From assembly GCA_002067965.1 (NCBI GenBank), contig MVRN01000123.1, positions 1-64,000 on the forward strand: a DNA stretch of 64,000 bases, given 5' to 3'. Positions within the stretch are counted from its first letter, which is position 1. Every line of letters begins with the position of its first letter. Shown here in pieces: positions 26,073 through 36,282 of the stretch. The DNA comes from Pelotomaculum sp. PtaU1.Bin035 (lineage in GTDB: Bacteria; Bacillota; Desulfotomaculia; Desulfotomaculales; Pelotomaculaceae). The translations under genes were made by a program, and so were the position numbers. The notes under the pieces are model-generated. The model was not told the DNA's origin. It searched no databases and saw nothing but the letters and a program-made list of their open reading frames with translations.

Positions 26073-27635
26073 ATGGCTCAACAATCAAATATAGCCAAGG
26101 GAGAAATGAATACCAACATAAGTATCTCTCCTGAACCAGCCGTGGTTAAGGAGGTTTTTTCCGCATGGCTATCCGACGGAAACGCCAAGAAATATGCCCC
26201 TGCGGTCTACTTAGCTTGCATTGACAAGGTCTCTGCTTATCTCATCCGTAGAAAGATATATACAGATAACTTATGGCAGTTAACGAACTATGATCTATTT
26301 AAGTTCGTTTATGATAAGGCGGTCAATGATAAGCTGTTTAGGGCGATGGATAAAAAAACATATGCAACATTTGTTCAAGTGGGACAGGCTTTTTTGAAGT
26401 TCTTAAAAAGTAAGCCTTCATTCATAAATACTACCAGTCAGCATTTAGTCAATCCTCAAATGAATGAGCAAGTAACTATAAAAGAAACAATTATTAACAT
26501 ATTGCAGTCGTCAAAACACGGATTGACTGTTAAAGAGATATATGACCAGATTGTAGAGAAAAATCTCTACTCTTTTGGCGCACAAAATCCTCTAAATGTT
26601 ATTCGGGTAGAGATTGAGCGCGCATGTGAAGGTTCCAATTATACCATTCGTGCTTCGAAGAATAGTTTCAGATATACAAAAAATAAGGAGGATGAAAAAG
26701 TCTATTTTTTGCTGACGGAGACTCCGGTCGATGATACTTCAAAATATTCTATTTCGGTGTGTACTGATGAGTCTAACGCTCCGGATTCAATCATAAAGGT
26801 TTTGGCCGAAGACTATTCAAGCGGTTTTATATTTAACGCAACCGCTGTTCGGCTGCTTTCGGACAAAACGGGCGTGGAAATTGACGCAAATATGCAAGCC
26901 ACGCTAAAACAAGCGATGTTCCGGCGCAGTGATGACCTGTATTTTTTGCCTGATGTAGTTGCCGATGTCGAAACGCAGGAAAGAATAATCGACTTTGCGG
27001 ACAGACTGCTGGATGAATATGGCTGTTTTGAGGTATCCGAACTATATGCGTTTTTTATTGACAACTTGAACGAGAAATGCATTGATGATTTAGAAAATTT
27101 CGAAGCCTTTTATGAATTTATTAACAAGCGTGGTGTTCGCTGTGTTGGCTCTAACGGCACAAGAATTGCTCGCGTACAAAGTAAAAGCATACGCGAATTG
27201 TTTTTGGATATTGCGAGTAAAGTTATTGAAATTGCCAATGATGAATATAGCGGCGTGGTCAGTGAGGATGATTTGAGAAACCGCTTCCCGGCGTTTTCTG
27301 CTGAGTTACTTGCAAGCATTATAAAGGAATATGCCGAAGAACTCGTCAAGACGGAGATTAACGGCATTACCTGTTATCAGACCCTTGATGCGCTCGGCTT
27401 ACCGGACGAGTTTTCGGATACACTTGTCGAAGTGCTGGCGCAACTTGATGACCTTGGATTAACGCCATCGGAGGAAGTTCTGCACACAGCATTAAGTTTG
27501 AGATTGGGTGTAAATTTCAAAGCCGAATACAACATTCCCGACGATAGGACTTATCGGCGTTTAATTGCCACTTATTATAAAGACGCACCTAAACGCGAAT
27601 GGAAGTACGGTAAATTTGCGGAGGTGCTTGATTGA
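26073..27635 (+). CDS. HARE-HTH domain protein at the head of the BREX genes
   Basis: 520 residues. The N-terminal part (about 15-105) is helical and looks like a SAM-type core-binding fold (PAVYLACIDKVSAYLIRRK). Residues about 130-200 resemble a HARE-HTH domain (IKETIINILQSSKHGLTVKE, then IYDQIVEKNLYSFGAQNPLN), a winged helix linked to chromatin and restriction systems. The rest is uncharacterised and acidic. Start ATG 26073 after GAAGAGGTAG. It ends one base before brxP starts, so it is part of the same operon. Role unknown: perhaps target recognition or recruitment of the modification complex. Confidence 0.7.
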   Translation: MAQQSNIAKGEMNTNISISPEPAVVKEVFSAWLSDGNAKKYAPAVYLACIDKVSAYLIRRKIYTDNLWQLTNYDLFKFVYDKAVNDKLFRAMDKKTYATFVQVGQAFLKFLKSKPSFINTTSQHLVNPQMNEQVTIKETIINILQSSKHGLTVKEIYDQIVEKNLYSFGAQNPLNVIRVEIERACEGSNYTIRASKNSFRYTKNKEDEKVYFLLTETPVDDTSKYSISVCTDESNAPDSIIKVLAEDYSSGFIFNATAVRLLSDKTGVEIDANMQATLKQAMFRRSDDLYFLPDVVADVETQERIIDFADRLLDEYGCFEVSELYAFFIDNLNEKCIDDLENFEAFYEFINKRGVRCVGSNGTRIARVQSKSIRELFLDIASKVIEIANDEYSGVVSEDDLRNRFPAFSAELLASIIKEYAEELVKTEINGITCYQTLDALGLPDEFSDTLVEVLAQLDDLGLTPSEEVLHTALSLRLGVNFKAEYNIPDDRTYRRLIATYYKDAPKREWKYGKFAEVLD

Positions 27636-27636
27636 T

Positions 27637-30000
27637 ATGTACTACTATGAATGGGATAATATAACACGCGGATATAAATTGACCACGCAAACAGGGCGGT
27701 TTGTCGCCAATGAAATCAGACCCGTATTCGCTCCTGAGTTGTCATTGACGGGCTTGGGGAAGCGGTTTGAGTATAACTGCAATGAAACGCGACCGCTCCT
27801 TTGGGCGCAGAAAAACGTGTATCTGCTGAATGGCGAAAAGGTCGCGCAGCTAAATAACACGCAATACGGCAAGCCGCTGTCACCCGAATTCTTCTTTGAG
27901 GGCAAGTTGAAACTTGAACCTGTGGACATAGCGGCAATGGTAGCGAAAAACGCATTGATTATGGACATAGTTGTTGCAGACGCGAAACGCCGCACGAAGG
28001 AGCTATACGACGCAGACATTGGACGTTGTGACATAGCTTATATTGCGTTCTCGGGTGGTAAGGACTCTGTAGCCTTGCTCGACATATGTCACCGCGTCTT
28101 GCCGCTATCCGTACCAGTCATATTTAGCGACACGGATATGGAGTTGCCTGATACCTACAAGGTTTGGGAGGAGATTAAGAGCCGTTATCCAGAGCGAGAG
28201 TTTATTGCGGCCAAAGCAGAGAGTTCCGCACTTGAGAACTGGCGTCGTTTTGCTCCCCCCTCGCGAACGATTCGGTGGTGCTGTTCCGTCCACAAGAGTA
28301 CGCCTGCGCTTATGCTCCTCAAAGACAAACTACATAAGCCAGCAATTAAAGCAATGGCGTTTGTTGGCGTAAGAGGCGATGAAAGTTACAGCCGTTCGTT
28401 TTATGAGGACGCCACGGACGGAGCGAAAAACGCCTCGCAGTTGAACCGTATGCCGATTCTGGATTGGGGAGCTCACGAGTTATGGTTGTATATCTTTGCT
28501 AATAATTTATTGATAAACTGCGCTTATAAGAAAGGATTGACACGCGTTGGCTGTATGATGTGTCCTGAATCGTCCGAGAAATATGCATGGTTTGTGGACA
28601 AGGCTTACCCGCGCGGCTTGAAGCCATACAATGACATTATTATTGAAACGAGCAATAAGAATTTCAAAACCGCACAGGACAAAATCGAGTTTATCGGTAG
28701 CCTGAGTTGGCAAGCGCGGAAAAGCGGCGTGGTCTTAAGAGAAACAATGTCGAACCCTCTCGAAGAAAATAACGATTTAACTGTTGCGTTCCAAAGCCCT
28801 CATTTTACAAAGGAATTGTTTTATGAGTGGATAAAAACGATCGGAACAGTTGTCAAAGATAAAGCAATAGATAGTGAACGGTTGAAATTGCCTAATTCGC
28901 TTGATCACGGGATACCGTTCACATACAATTCACCATATACAGGTGGTGGCACAGTAAAATTCGAGTTCCGCAATGATGCCGAAAAAACAACAATGCTTCC
29001 ACTAATGAGAGCATTTCTACGAAAAGTATCAGCTTGTATAGTTTGCCGTAGTTGCGAAGCCGAATGTAGCTTAGGGGCAATAAGTGTCAAAAACGGTAAG
29101 CTAAAAATTAACGGCGACAAGTGCGTAAAATGCCGTAAATGTTATGACATTGAAAAAGATTGTTGGAGGTTTAAGTCAATGTACAAATCAGAAAACGACA
29201 ACAATAAAATGAGTGGAATAAACCGTTACAATAACTTCGGTTTGCGGGGGAATTGGCTTGCTCATCTCATTGATATGGGCGAGAAGTTCTTCCCGTGGAC
29301 GAATGACCACCCGTTGGGGAGAAAAATGGTTGAATCGGCGAGCGCATGGTTTCAGCAAGCGGGATTAATAAAAGAAAAAACACGTAAGCAGACTGCACTT
29401 GTTGAGTTGTTCAAAAAATATGGCGATGAATCTCCAGTTGGTTGGGAATTTATCTGGCTTATGCTCGCAAACAATGCTGTATTGGTAAAATGGTTTGTTA
29501 TGGCGAATGACATCGACAAAACTTATACTATAGAACAACTGTCTGAAATGCTCGGCAGTAACAATCCGAACCTCGGAAAATCTACTATTGAAGGTGGACT
29601 TGCCGCTTTGAAAGATATGCTCACCAAATCACCGCTTGGCGGAGAAAACACGGTGACGCTACCCGAAATGAAAGGCAAAACCGTCAAGAGCATCACTCGC
29701 AAAGCAAAAGACGTGAACCCACTGACGATTTTATATGGTTTGTACCTCATCGCCGATAAAGCCCAGCGCGGCACTTTTACCGTCCGAGAGTTGCTGACAG
29801 CGGACGAGGAATCCACGTTCGTGTCACCGATTGTAGCGTTCGGCATAACGGCGGATACGTTTAAAAAACAATGTGAGGGTCTTAAAAGCAAATACCCTGA
29901 TTATATAGAAACAACGTTCACTTTTGGATTGGACGAATTAACTGTGTTTCCGAAAAAACACACAACCGAGGATATTATTTGCTTAGCGTTGGGGGAATGA
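27637..30000 (+). CDS. brxP: BrxP-like protein: PAPS-reductase/PP-loop, ferredoxin and DUF4007-like domains
   Basis: 787 residues. The PP-loop ATPase/PAPS-reductase domain (about 120-390) has SGGKDSVALLDICHRV at about 139, a WCCSVHKSTPA cysteine block, VGVRGDES and CAYKKGLTRVGCMMCPESS. Then comes a two-cluster ferredoxin-like segment (about 466-510, CIVCRSCEAEC and CVKCRKCYDIEKDC). The C-terminal region (about 524-787) resembles DUF4007 (NNFGLRGNWLAHLIDMG). This PP-loop/Fe-S layout is shared with DndC of DNA phosphorothioation and marks type-4 BREX, which has BrxP in place of the PglX methylase. A sulfur-based DNA mark is therefore plausible (inference). Start ATG 27637 is ten bases after GGAGGTG. 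Confidence 0.85.
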   Translation: MYYYEWDNITRGYKLTTQTGRFVANEIRPVFAPELSLTGLGKRFEYNCNETRPLLWAQKNVYLLNGEKVAQLNNTQYGKPLSPEFFFEGKLKLEPVDIAAMVAKNALIMDIVVADAKRRTKELYDADIGRCDIAYIAFSGGKDSVALLDICHRVLPLSVPVIFSDTDMELPDTYKVWEEIKSRYPEREFIAAKAESSALENWRRFAPPSRTIRWCCSVHKSTPALMLLKDKLHKPAIKAMAFVGVRGDESYSRSFYEDATDGAKNASQLNRMPILDWGAHELWLYIFANNLLINCAYKKGLTRVGCMMCPESSEKYAWFVDKAYPRGLKPYNDIIIETSNKNFKTAQDKIEFIGSLSWQARKSGVVLRETMSNPLEENNDLTVAFQSPHFTKELFYEWIKTIGTVVKDKAIDSERLKLPNSLDHGIPFTYNSPYTGGGTVKFEFRNDAEKTTMLPLMRAFLRKVSACIVCRSCEAECSLGAISVKNGKLKINGDKCVKCRKCYDIEKDCWRFKSMYKSENDNNKMSGINRYNNFGLRGNWLAHLIDMGEKFFPWTNDHPLGRKMVESASAWFQQAGLIKEKTRKQTALVELFKKYGDESPVGWEFIWLMLANNAVLVKWFVMANDIDKTYTIEQLSEMLGSNNPNLGKSTIEGGLAALKDMLTKSPLGGENTVTLPEMKGKTVKSITRKAKDVNPLTILYGLYLIADKAQRGTFTVRELLTADEESTFVSPIVAFGITADTFKKQCEGLKSKYPDYIETTFTFGLDELTVFPKKHTTEDIICLALGE

Positions 30001-30002
30001 AA

Positions 30003-33000
30003 ATGGAGAAACGTCATTACGCGGATTTTTTCACCGTACCGCATGATTACAAAGCGAATATGACCCGCGAGGCGATTAACGAAACGCCGGAGACGTGGCT
30101 TGACTTCTATCCACATAAAAAGTATGTTGAATTTCTTAGCACACTTTTGCAGGTAGTAAATGGTGACTCAAAGTCCATATGGCTTACGGGTAACTACGGC
30201 ACGGGCAAGAGCAACGCCGCACTTGTTACTCAAAAACTGTTTATGGATGATGAGGTGCGTGTTAAGAGATGGTTTGGGCTATGCAAAAACGCACTCTCGG
30301 ACGGTTCGGCTCTCTTGAACGATCTACTTGCCCGCCGCAACGATGGGACGCTTGTAGTGTATGATTATAATGCATCTGGGCTTGGCCCGAATGAGGATTT
30401 TCTCGTGCGTTTGGAGCGCGGGATTGTCGCCGCGCTGAACGACAGCAATATGACCGTACCCGCCAAGGCTAACCTTGACGAGATAATTCAACGGCTGCGC
30501 CGCGAAGACAAGCATTTTTTTGCCACGCGGGATTTAATTCAAGGAGAACTCGCCTACTTAAACTCAGGCATAAAGACAGTTGACCAGCTTGTCGAAGAGT
30601 TGCAAAAGGCGCATCAGCATACAGACGCGCCAACCGATTTGATTGGCGACGTCCAAAGGGTTCTCCACAGGGATAACATTTACTTGGACATCAGCGTTCC
30701 CACGTTTAGAAAATGGATTCTCGAAATCCTATCCGCCAACAACCTTAAAAACATAGTCTACATATTTGACGAGTTTTCCGAGTTTATCGATTCAAATAAG
30801 GAACACTTGAAAACCTTTGAGGATGTTACGGAAAATCCCGGTATCAACAAGTTTTATCTTGTCCCCGTCACACATTTAAGCATAAAAGCATATTGGGCTG
30901 AGGGTTCAGATAATGCCCAAAAAGCTAATACACGTTTCTATTTCCGCAACCTGCAAATGCCCAATGATACAGCGTTCAAACTTGCCGCTCACGCAATGAA
31001 ACCGAATCCCGACCCGGCAATAGCCAAAGAGTGGAAAGAGGAGAAAAATTTGTTGTGGGAAGCGGTACGCGGCATAGCTGAGGTGCATTTCAAACCCGAA
31101 GATGTGAGCAAGCAGTCGTTTTATGATATTCTGCCGATTCACCCGATGGCAGCGTTTCTGCTGAAATTCCTGTCGGAATCGGCTCGCTCGAATCAGAGGA
31201 GTATTTTTGAATACCTCAAAGGCAGCGCGGATGGTCATGAGTTCCAAGATTTTATTCGCGTTGGCGGACCTGGCATTGCCAGCAAGCAGTTTTTAACAGT
31301 TGACTACCTTTGGAAATACTTCATCGAGCGTGATGATTTGGGGCTTAACAAAGAAATAATCGCTATCCGTTCCGAATTTGAGCGCATTAAGATCCGGGAG
31401 TTCCAAAACAAAGACGATGATGACGAAGATATCCGCGTTTTGAAAGCGGTATTGTTGTTCTGCCTACTTGCCCGCCTCAATCCCGATGGTCACGAGCGGT
31501 TGAAACCGACAGTGACAAACATTGAGTTGGCGTTCCAAGGAGACGGGGTAATTGTCGGCGTAGGCGGCATTATAAAGAGTTTAGCGGATAAACATTGTTT
31601 CAGCGTAGTCAACGGCAACATTGAACTTTTCGCCACCTCTGTCGGCGGTGCGGAATTGCAGACGAAAATCGCTGAACTCGAGAACAAATTCCACGATTTG
31701 CTGTCGGATAAGACGGAAGAAATGCTGAAAGCACATATCAAAAGCACTATTTCCTCATTCTCGGTTGGACGATTTGACGTGCGCGTATCGGATGTCGGAC
31801 ATACAACACTGACAAACATTACGGCAACAACTCGCGACAAATACAGCAGCGGTCAAAACAAGGATACCGGCGCGGTATGCCTTTGGTTCGTTGTTGCTAA
31901 AAATAAGGACGAGCAACTGCAAATACCTGATAAAATCAAAGGGATACTTACACAACTGCGCGGCCACCGTATTATGATGTTCGCCTTCCCATACCTTACG
32001 TTTTGCGACACCAATCAAAGCCTTTGGAGCGATTACATTTCACAATACGCGCAATATCTGCTCGAAAACGATTCAACCGCAAAGGGCCAACGTAAAAAGG
32101 CGTATGAGCGATTGGAGCGCGAATGGTTCGACAAAATCAAGAAACAAGAAACGCAAATAAAAGCTTATACGGTAGTAAACGGACAGATCGTTGCCAACGA
32201 TACGTCTTGGAGCAATTACAAAAAACTCGTCGAAGATTTCGTTCGTAGGACGCTGCCTTGTTGTGTGGATTATTTGACTTCGCAAATAACCGCTTTCCAA
32301 ACAAACGCCCTTAAGGCATGGGCGACAGCAGGCATTCAGTTTGAAGCCGCGTCCGGTCAATACAAACAGCTTGTGAACAACTTCAAGGGACAGGGCATTT
32401 CTGCGGACGATAGTTGGTTCGCGCAAAATTCCACGCACCCCCTTGCGCAAATCCGCGAGTTGTTCGACAAGAAAATTGCAAACACGATTGGCAAAGGTAC
32501 AAATCTGTCTATCCGCAAAGTGTACATTGAACTTCAACGTGCTCCTTACGGGATGAAGTATAATGTTCTCAGCGCGTTTTCGCTCGGCTTCGCATTGCGG
32601 CACATACTTGATAAGGGCTACCAATGGGATAATCTGCAAAAGACAGGCGCGCTGGATAGCGATACCCTTGCCGAAATTATCGAATCTGTTGTCAAAGATG
32701 ATGGACAAGACAAAATCAAGGGCGAAAAACTGATCTGCCGCCTTTCGCCGCAAGAAAAAGCATTTGTTGAGAAAGCACCGCAGATGTTTGGAATAACAAA
32801 TACCATAGCGGACGGGCGTGTTGAAGACGTTCTTTTGCAGATACAAAACCATATCGAAAAGATGTCGGGACGTGTTCCCCTGTGGGCGTTGCCGGAATAT
32901 ATTTACTCCGTTGGCGAGCCGAACGCAGATGTCATTGTCGATGCGCTGAATAATGTCTGCTTGGCCGGAAGCACAAGTTCCAAAAGCAATAAGACAGAAG

Positions 33001-34193
33001 AACGCACGAACGCGGTTAAGGATGTGGGACGATTTGTCATTGATAATGACGGTCTCATAAATACAGTGGCGGGTTATATCAAACCCGAGAATTTTGTGAT
33101 GGCGTTCCAGATATATGTCGATAAGACCGCTCCCGAGCTTATCTCACTTGCTCAGAGCATAGGTGATATCTCGCATGGTTATTGTCAAGCGATTTTAGGC
33201 AAAGTGGCGGAAACAGCCGGTTGGCTTTGGAATCAAGCGGACATTAGCAATGCAATTGACGAAACAATACAGGAATATGAAGTCATTAAACTTTTGAAAC
33301 CCATAGCAGGATTTACGAGCTTTATGCCGTATGAAAACGCTATTGATACCTTGAGGTACGCAGTTACCGTTGCCAACAAACTCCCGAGAACGCTTATCGT
33401 GTCCGCCTTACCGTCATTGTCCATTTTTCTGTCGAGTATCGCTAAAGGCGGAGTGGCAAGCGATATTAGAGAAGCGTTGGAACTGAACGCAGACACTTTG
33501 GGAGCGCTATTTTTTGACATATCAAAAGCAAAGTCAGTTGAGTTGCTGAAACAGCGTTTGAACGGGGTAACAATCTCGGATGCTGATTTATTGAGTATTT
33601 ATAACAGTTTACCGAGCGGATTTTCGCACGATGAATCCGTGTTTCTGAACGATGTTCACGCAAGAATTGAGAATTTCGTGAAGGAGTCCGTTGCCCAGAA
33701 CATAAAGTCCGAATGGAAACGCCTAACAGAGACAGATACGCCGTCTGTTTGGGCCGACAGCAACGGTATACCCGCACGGTTCGCTCTAAATAATGTTGCC
33801 GAGGCAAGCGATATTATCGCGGCTGTCCAAACACCGAAGATATTCTCCTCGGAGAAACTCGGCGAACTGCTGAATGTGCTAAGCGGACTAGCACCTCTTA
33901 CAATCGGAGAGTGCCAAAAACAGTTTATCGCGGAAACCGTGCCGCGCAGGTTTGCAAAGTTTAATATAAACCTATCGTCTTTGCTCGAATTTTTAAGGAG
34001 CAAGTACGGGAATCAGCCGAACAATTGGCAGATTAGACCCGACATCAGCGAGTTTATCCGCAGTCAGTATAAGGGGACGTTTGCGCCGCAGGTAGCCGAG
34101 AAAATCAAGAAAACCTCGGCAGAAGACCTCAAAAATAAGCTGTTGCAATTGGCACAGGACAATCCCGATTTGGGATTGCTGTTTTGGGAGTGA
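30003..34193 (+). CDS. brxC: BrxC/PglY-like large P-loop ATPase of the BREX system
   Basis: 1396 residues. Walker A is GNYGTGKSN at about 63 and Walker B is IVYIFDEFSEFID at about 250. The long helical remainder has no other recognised domain. BrxC/PglY is a core component in every BREX type. The ATG at 30003 is seven bases after GGGGG; an ATG at 29997 overlaps the brxP stop. brxP, brxC, pglZ and brxL are packed with gaps of under 15 bases. Confidence 0.88.
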   Translation: MEKRHYADFFTVPHDYKANMTREAINETPETWLDFYPHKKYVEFLSTLLQVVNGDSKSIWLTGNYGTGKSNAALVTQKLFMDDEVRVKRWFGLCKNALSDGSALLNDLLARRNDGTLVVYDYNASGLGPNEDFLVRLERGIVAALNDSNMTVPAKANLDEIIQRLRREDKHFFATRDLIQGELAYLNSGIKTVDQLVEELQKAHQHTDAPTDLIGDVQRVLHRDNIYLDISVPTFRKWILEILSANNLKNIVYIFDEFSEFIDSNKEHLKTFEDVTENPGINKFYLVPVTHLSIKAYWAEGSDNAQKANTRFYFRNLQMPNDTAFKLAAHAMKPNPDPAIAKEWKEEKNLLWEAVRGIAEVHFKPEDVSKQSFYDILPIHPMAAFLLKFLSESARSNQRSIFEYLKGSADGHEFQDFIRVGGPGIASKQFLTVDYLWKYFIERDDLGLNKEIIAIRSEFERIKIREFQNKDDDDEDIRVLKAVLLFCLLARLNPDGHERLKPTVTNIELAFQGDGVIVGVGGIIKSLADKHCFSVVNGNIELFATSVGGAELQTKIAELENKFHDLLSDKTEEMLKAHIKSTISSFSVGRFDVRVSDVGHTTLTNITATTRDKYSSGQNKDTGAVCLWFVVAKNKDEQLQIPDKIKGILTQLRGHRIMMFAFPYLTFCDTNQSLWSDYISQYAQYLLENDSTAKGQRKKAYERLEREWFDKIKKQETQIKAYTVVNGQIVANDTSWSNYKKLVEDFVRRTLPCCVDYLTSQITAFQTNALKAWATAGIQFEAASGQYKQLVNNFKGQGISADDSWFAQNSTHPLAQIRELFDKKIANTIGKGTNLSIRKVYIELQRAPYGMKYNVLSAFSLGFALRHILDKGYQWDNLQKTGALDSDTLAEIIESVVKDDGQDKIKGEKLICRLSPQEKAFVEKAPQMFGITNTIADGRVEDVLLQIQNHIEKMSGRVPLWALPEYIYSVGEPNADVIVDALNNVCLAGSTSSKSNKTEERTNAVKDVGRFVIDNDGLINTVAGYIKPENFVMAFQIYVDKTAPELISLAQSIGDISHGYCQAILGKVAETAGWLWNQADISNAIDETIQEYEVIKLLKPIAGFTSFMPYENAIDTLRYAVTVANKLPRTLIVSALPSLSIFLSSIAKGGVASDIREALELNADTLGALFFDISKAKSVELLKQRLNGVTISDADLLSIYNSLPSGFSHDESVFLNDVHARIENFVKESVAQNIKSEWKRLTETDTPSVWADSNGIPARFALNNVAEASDIIAAVQTPKIFSSEKLGELLNVLSGLAPLTIGECQKQFIAETVPRRFAKFNINLSSLLEFLRSKYGNQPNNWQIRPDISEFIRSQYKGTFAPQVAEKIKKTSAEDLKNKLLQLAQDNPDLGLLFWE

Positions 34194-34198
34194 TGACG

Positions 34199-36268
34199 AT
34201 GACGTACACGCTTAACGAGTATTATCGGTATGCGAGCAGTACGGCTACCCGAGCGGAAGTATATTCCGACAACAACACGGCGGCAAATTTGCTCGCATAC
34301 CATAAGCAAAATGGGGCGGTTGAGCTTGCCTTGAGCGAATGCATCGGTACTGACTTGCCCAACTTGCCTATGCCCGATGCACTTATACAAGAGTTGGACA
34401 TGAAAATAACCTCAAATTCAAAGCGCGTAGTCGTTACTGGCATCGACGCTTATTTATCTTTGCTCAGTAAGCAGAACGTCAAAGCCTTTATGGTAGCTTT
34501 GCACGGACGGATTGAGGCGCAAAAACTAAACGCCGTTTATTTGATTAGCGGTAATCGTTTTGACGGCACTAATTTTACCAACCCCAAATATGAGAACTCG
34601 TTGCAAGTCGTCCGTATAGGTGATAGCGGGCAATACCTCACGCAAGTAATGGTATCTGTCGTTTCTCAAAAATGGGTACATCGAGGCAGCCACCCAACCA
34701 ATTGGAATGCTCTCTTGAAAACGCTTGGACAGTTTGAACCAACAGGCAATTACATACTTGTATTAGATAATTATGATATTAAGCAGGCAGGGCTTTCGGA
34801 TAGCGTTATGCAGTTGCTTGACATATTCAAAATCGCAGAGTGTTTTTACGGCATAACCGCTAATATACCGAAAAAAGTGCTTGAAACGCTTGTGTCAAAA
34901 TGCAAAGATATGAACATTTCCCCGCTTGATTTCTTAAAATCGCAGTTCGGACAGGATAACGCAAATATAAGGCTTGCCGTAAAACGTCTTCTTGAATTGA
35001 GAGACGATGAGTTATGGCTGGCTTATGTTTGGTTTCTCAAAAAAACAATTGATGGCAGTTCCTATTTTGTAAGGGTTCTGTCTGAAAACTTATCCCATGA
35101 TAACCTATTGCGGAAGTATGTATGTGATATAGCAATAACTGTACTTACAGATGCAAACGCTACGAAGTTCGCGAACGAACGCTCCTCAGCCATAATAGAA
35201 CTCGGCAATACTGCGGATTCGTTAATAATTGAGTTTATTTCAAAGATAAAAAATTATTCTAACGAGACTGTGGCTTGTTGGCTTAACAGTGGTACAGAAG
35301 CGGAGCGTATAGAAATCGTCCGCCGTGTTTCGGAGAGCGATTTGACCGTTGGATTCCCTCAGATGTGGCGCAACCTTTATCCGTTGTTTGCCGATTACTT
35401 ATCTGATGAATATAATTATGGAAACGACGACTTAACCGCTTATTTTCGTGATTACCGCAGGATGAAAATCAGCAACACAGTTACAGCCGATTTTGTTAAA
35501 AAAGCATTTGATTTTGTGCTACCGACCACGTTCGTTTTGCGCGATGCGGTATTACAAGAATTGTCTGTTGATAACGATACGGCTTTACTTGTGGTAGATG
35601 GTATGGGCGCGGAATATTTCCCGCTTATCCTCGCAATGGCGAAACGCATGGCAATGAATATCGAATCCGCTACTATTGCTGCTGTAAAACTACCTACATC
35701 AACTGAGTTTAACGCCATTACTTGGGAAAAAAGCAGGTGGCTTGAACCATCCGTACACGAGGTTGATAATATTGCACATTATGGAGCAGCGAAACACGAA
35801 AACTGCCCGCCGCCACGCAACATTGTGGCTACGCTTGCCGTGTTCGAAGAAGTTATTAATCGTATCTCAAATGGTTTTACAAGCTACGAACGCATTGTTG
35901 TTACTGCTGACCACGGTACGTCACGGCTTGCCGTTCTTGCTCACGAGAACAATATGAATACAACTTTATCGTGGAATGGTGAGCCGGAAGATTGGCGATA
36001 TGCCATTGCGCCGCCAAATACACAACGTCCTCCGGAATTTGAGCCTTATTACGATGCCGAAAAGAACATAACATATTGGGTTGTGCGCGGGTATAATCGT
36101 TTGCCGAAAAAAGGGCCAAAGCTCTATGAACTACATGGTGGAGCTTCGCTCGAAGAGCGGTTAGTACCGATTGTTGTTTTCTCAAGGGATAAATCTGATA
36201 ATATTCCGAAACAGCTCGGCAAGAAAGCGGTTGAACAGCTTGTTGAGAAAATGGATTTTGATATTTAA
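34199..36268 (+). CDS. pglZ: PglZ-domain protein of the BREX system
   Basis: About 689 residues. The C-terminal alkaline-phosphatase-superfamily PglZ domain (about 455-640) shows the metal ligands in LLVVDGMGAEYFP (about 465) and IVVTADHGTSRLAVLAHE (about 569). The N-terminal half is helical. PglZ is the signature protein of BREX. GGGAG lies eight bases before ATG 34199; ATG 34193 overlaps the brxC stop (TGATG), so coupled translation is likely. Confidence 0.92.
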   Translation: MTYTLNEYYRYASSTATRAEVYSDNNTAANLLAYHKQNGAVELALSECIGTDLPNLPMPDALIQELDMKITSNSKRVVVTGIDAYLSLLSKQNVKAFMVALHGRIEAQKLNAVYLISGNRFDGTNFTNPKYENSLQVVRIGDSGQYLTQVMVSVVSQKWVHRGSHPTNWNALLKTLGQFEPTGNYILVLDNYDIKQAGLSDSVMQLLDIFKIAECFYGITANIPKKVLETLVSKCKDMNISPLDFLKSQFGQDNANIRLAVKRLLELRDDELWLAYVWFLKKTIDGSSYFVRVLSENLSHDNLLRKYVCDIAITVLTDANATKFANERSSAIIELGNTADSLIIEFISKIKNYSNETVACWLNSGTEAERIEIVRRVSESDLTVGFPQMWRNLYPLFADYLSDEYNYGNDDLTAYFRDYRRMKISNTVTADFVKKAFDFVLPTTFVLRDAVLQELSVDNDTALLVVDGMGAEYFPLILAMAKRMAMNIESATIAAVKLPTSTEFNAITWEKSRWLEPSVHEVDNIAHYGAAKHENCPPPRNIVATLAVFEEVINRISNGFTSYERIVVTADHGTSRLAVLAHENNMNTTLSWNGEPEDWRYAIAPPNTQRPPEFEPYYDAEKNITYWVVRGYNRLPKKGPKLYELHGGASLEERLVPIVVFSRDKSDNIPKQLGKKAVEQLVEKMDFDI

Positions 36269-36282
36269 GGACGGTGACCGAA

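Noticed and set aside
27637-30000. A Dnd phosphorothioation system
   Set aside because: DndA, DndB, DndD and DndE are absent; the partners are BrxC, PglZ and BrxL, so type-4 BREX fits better.
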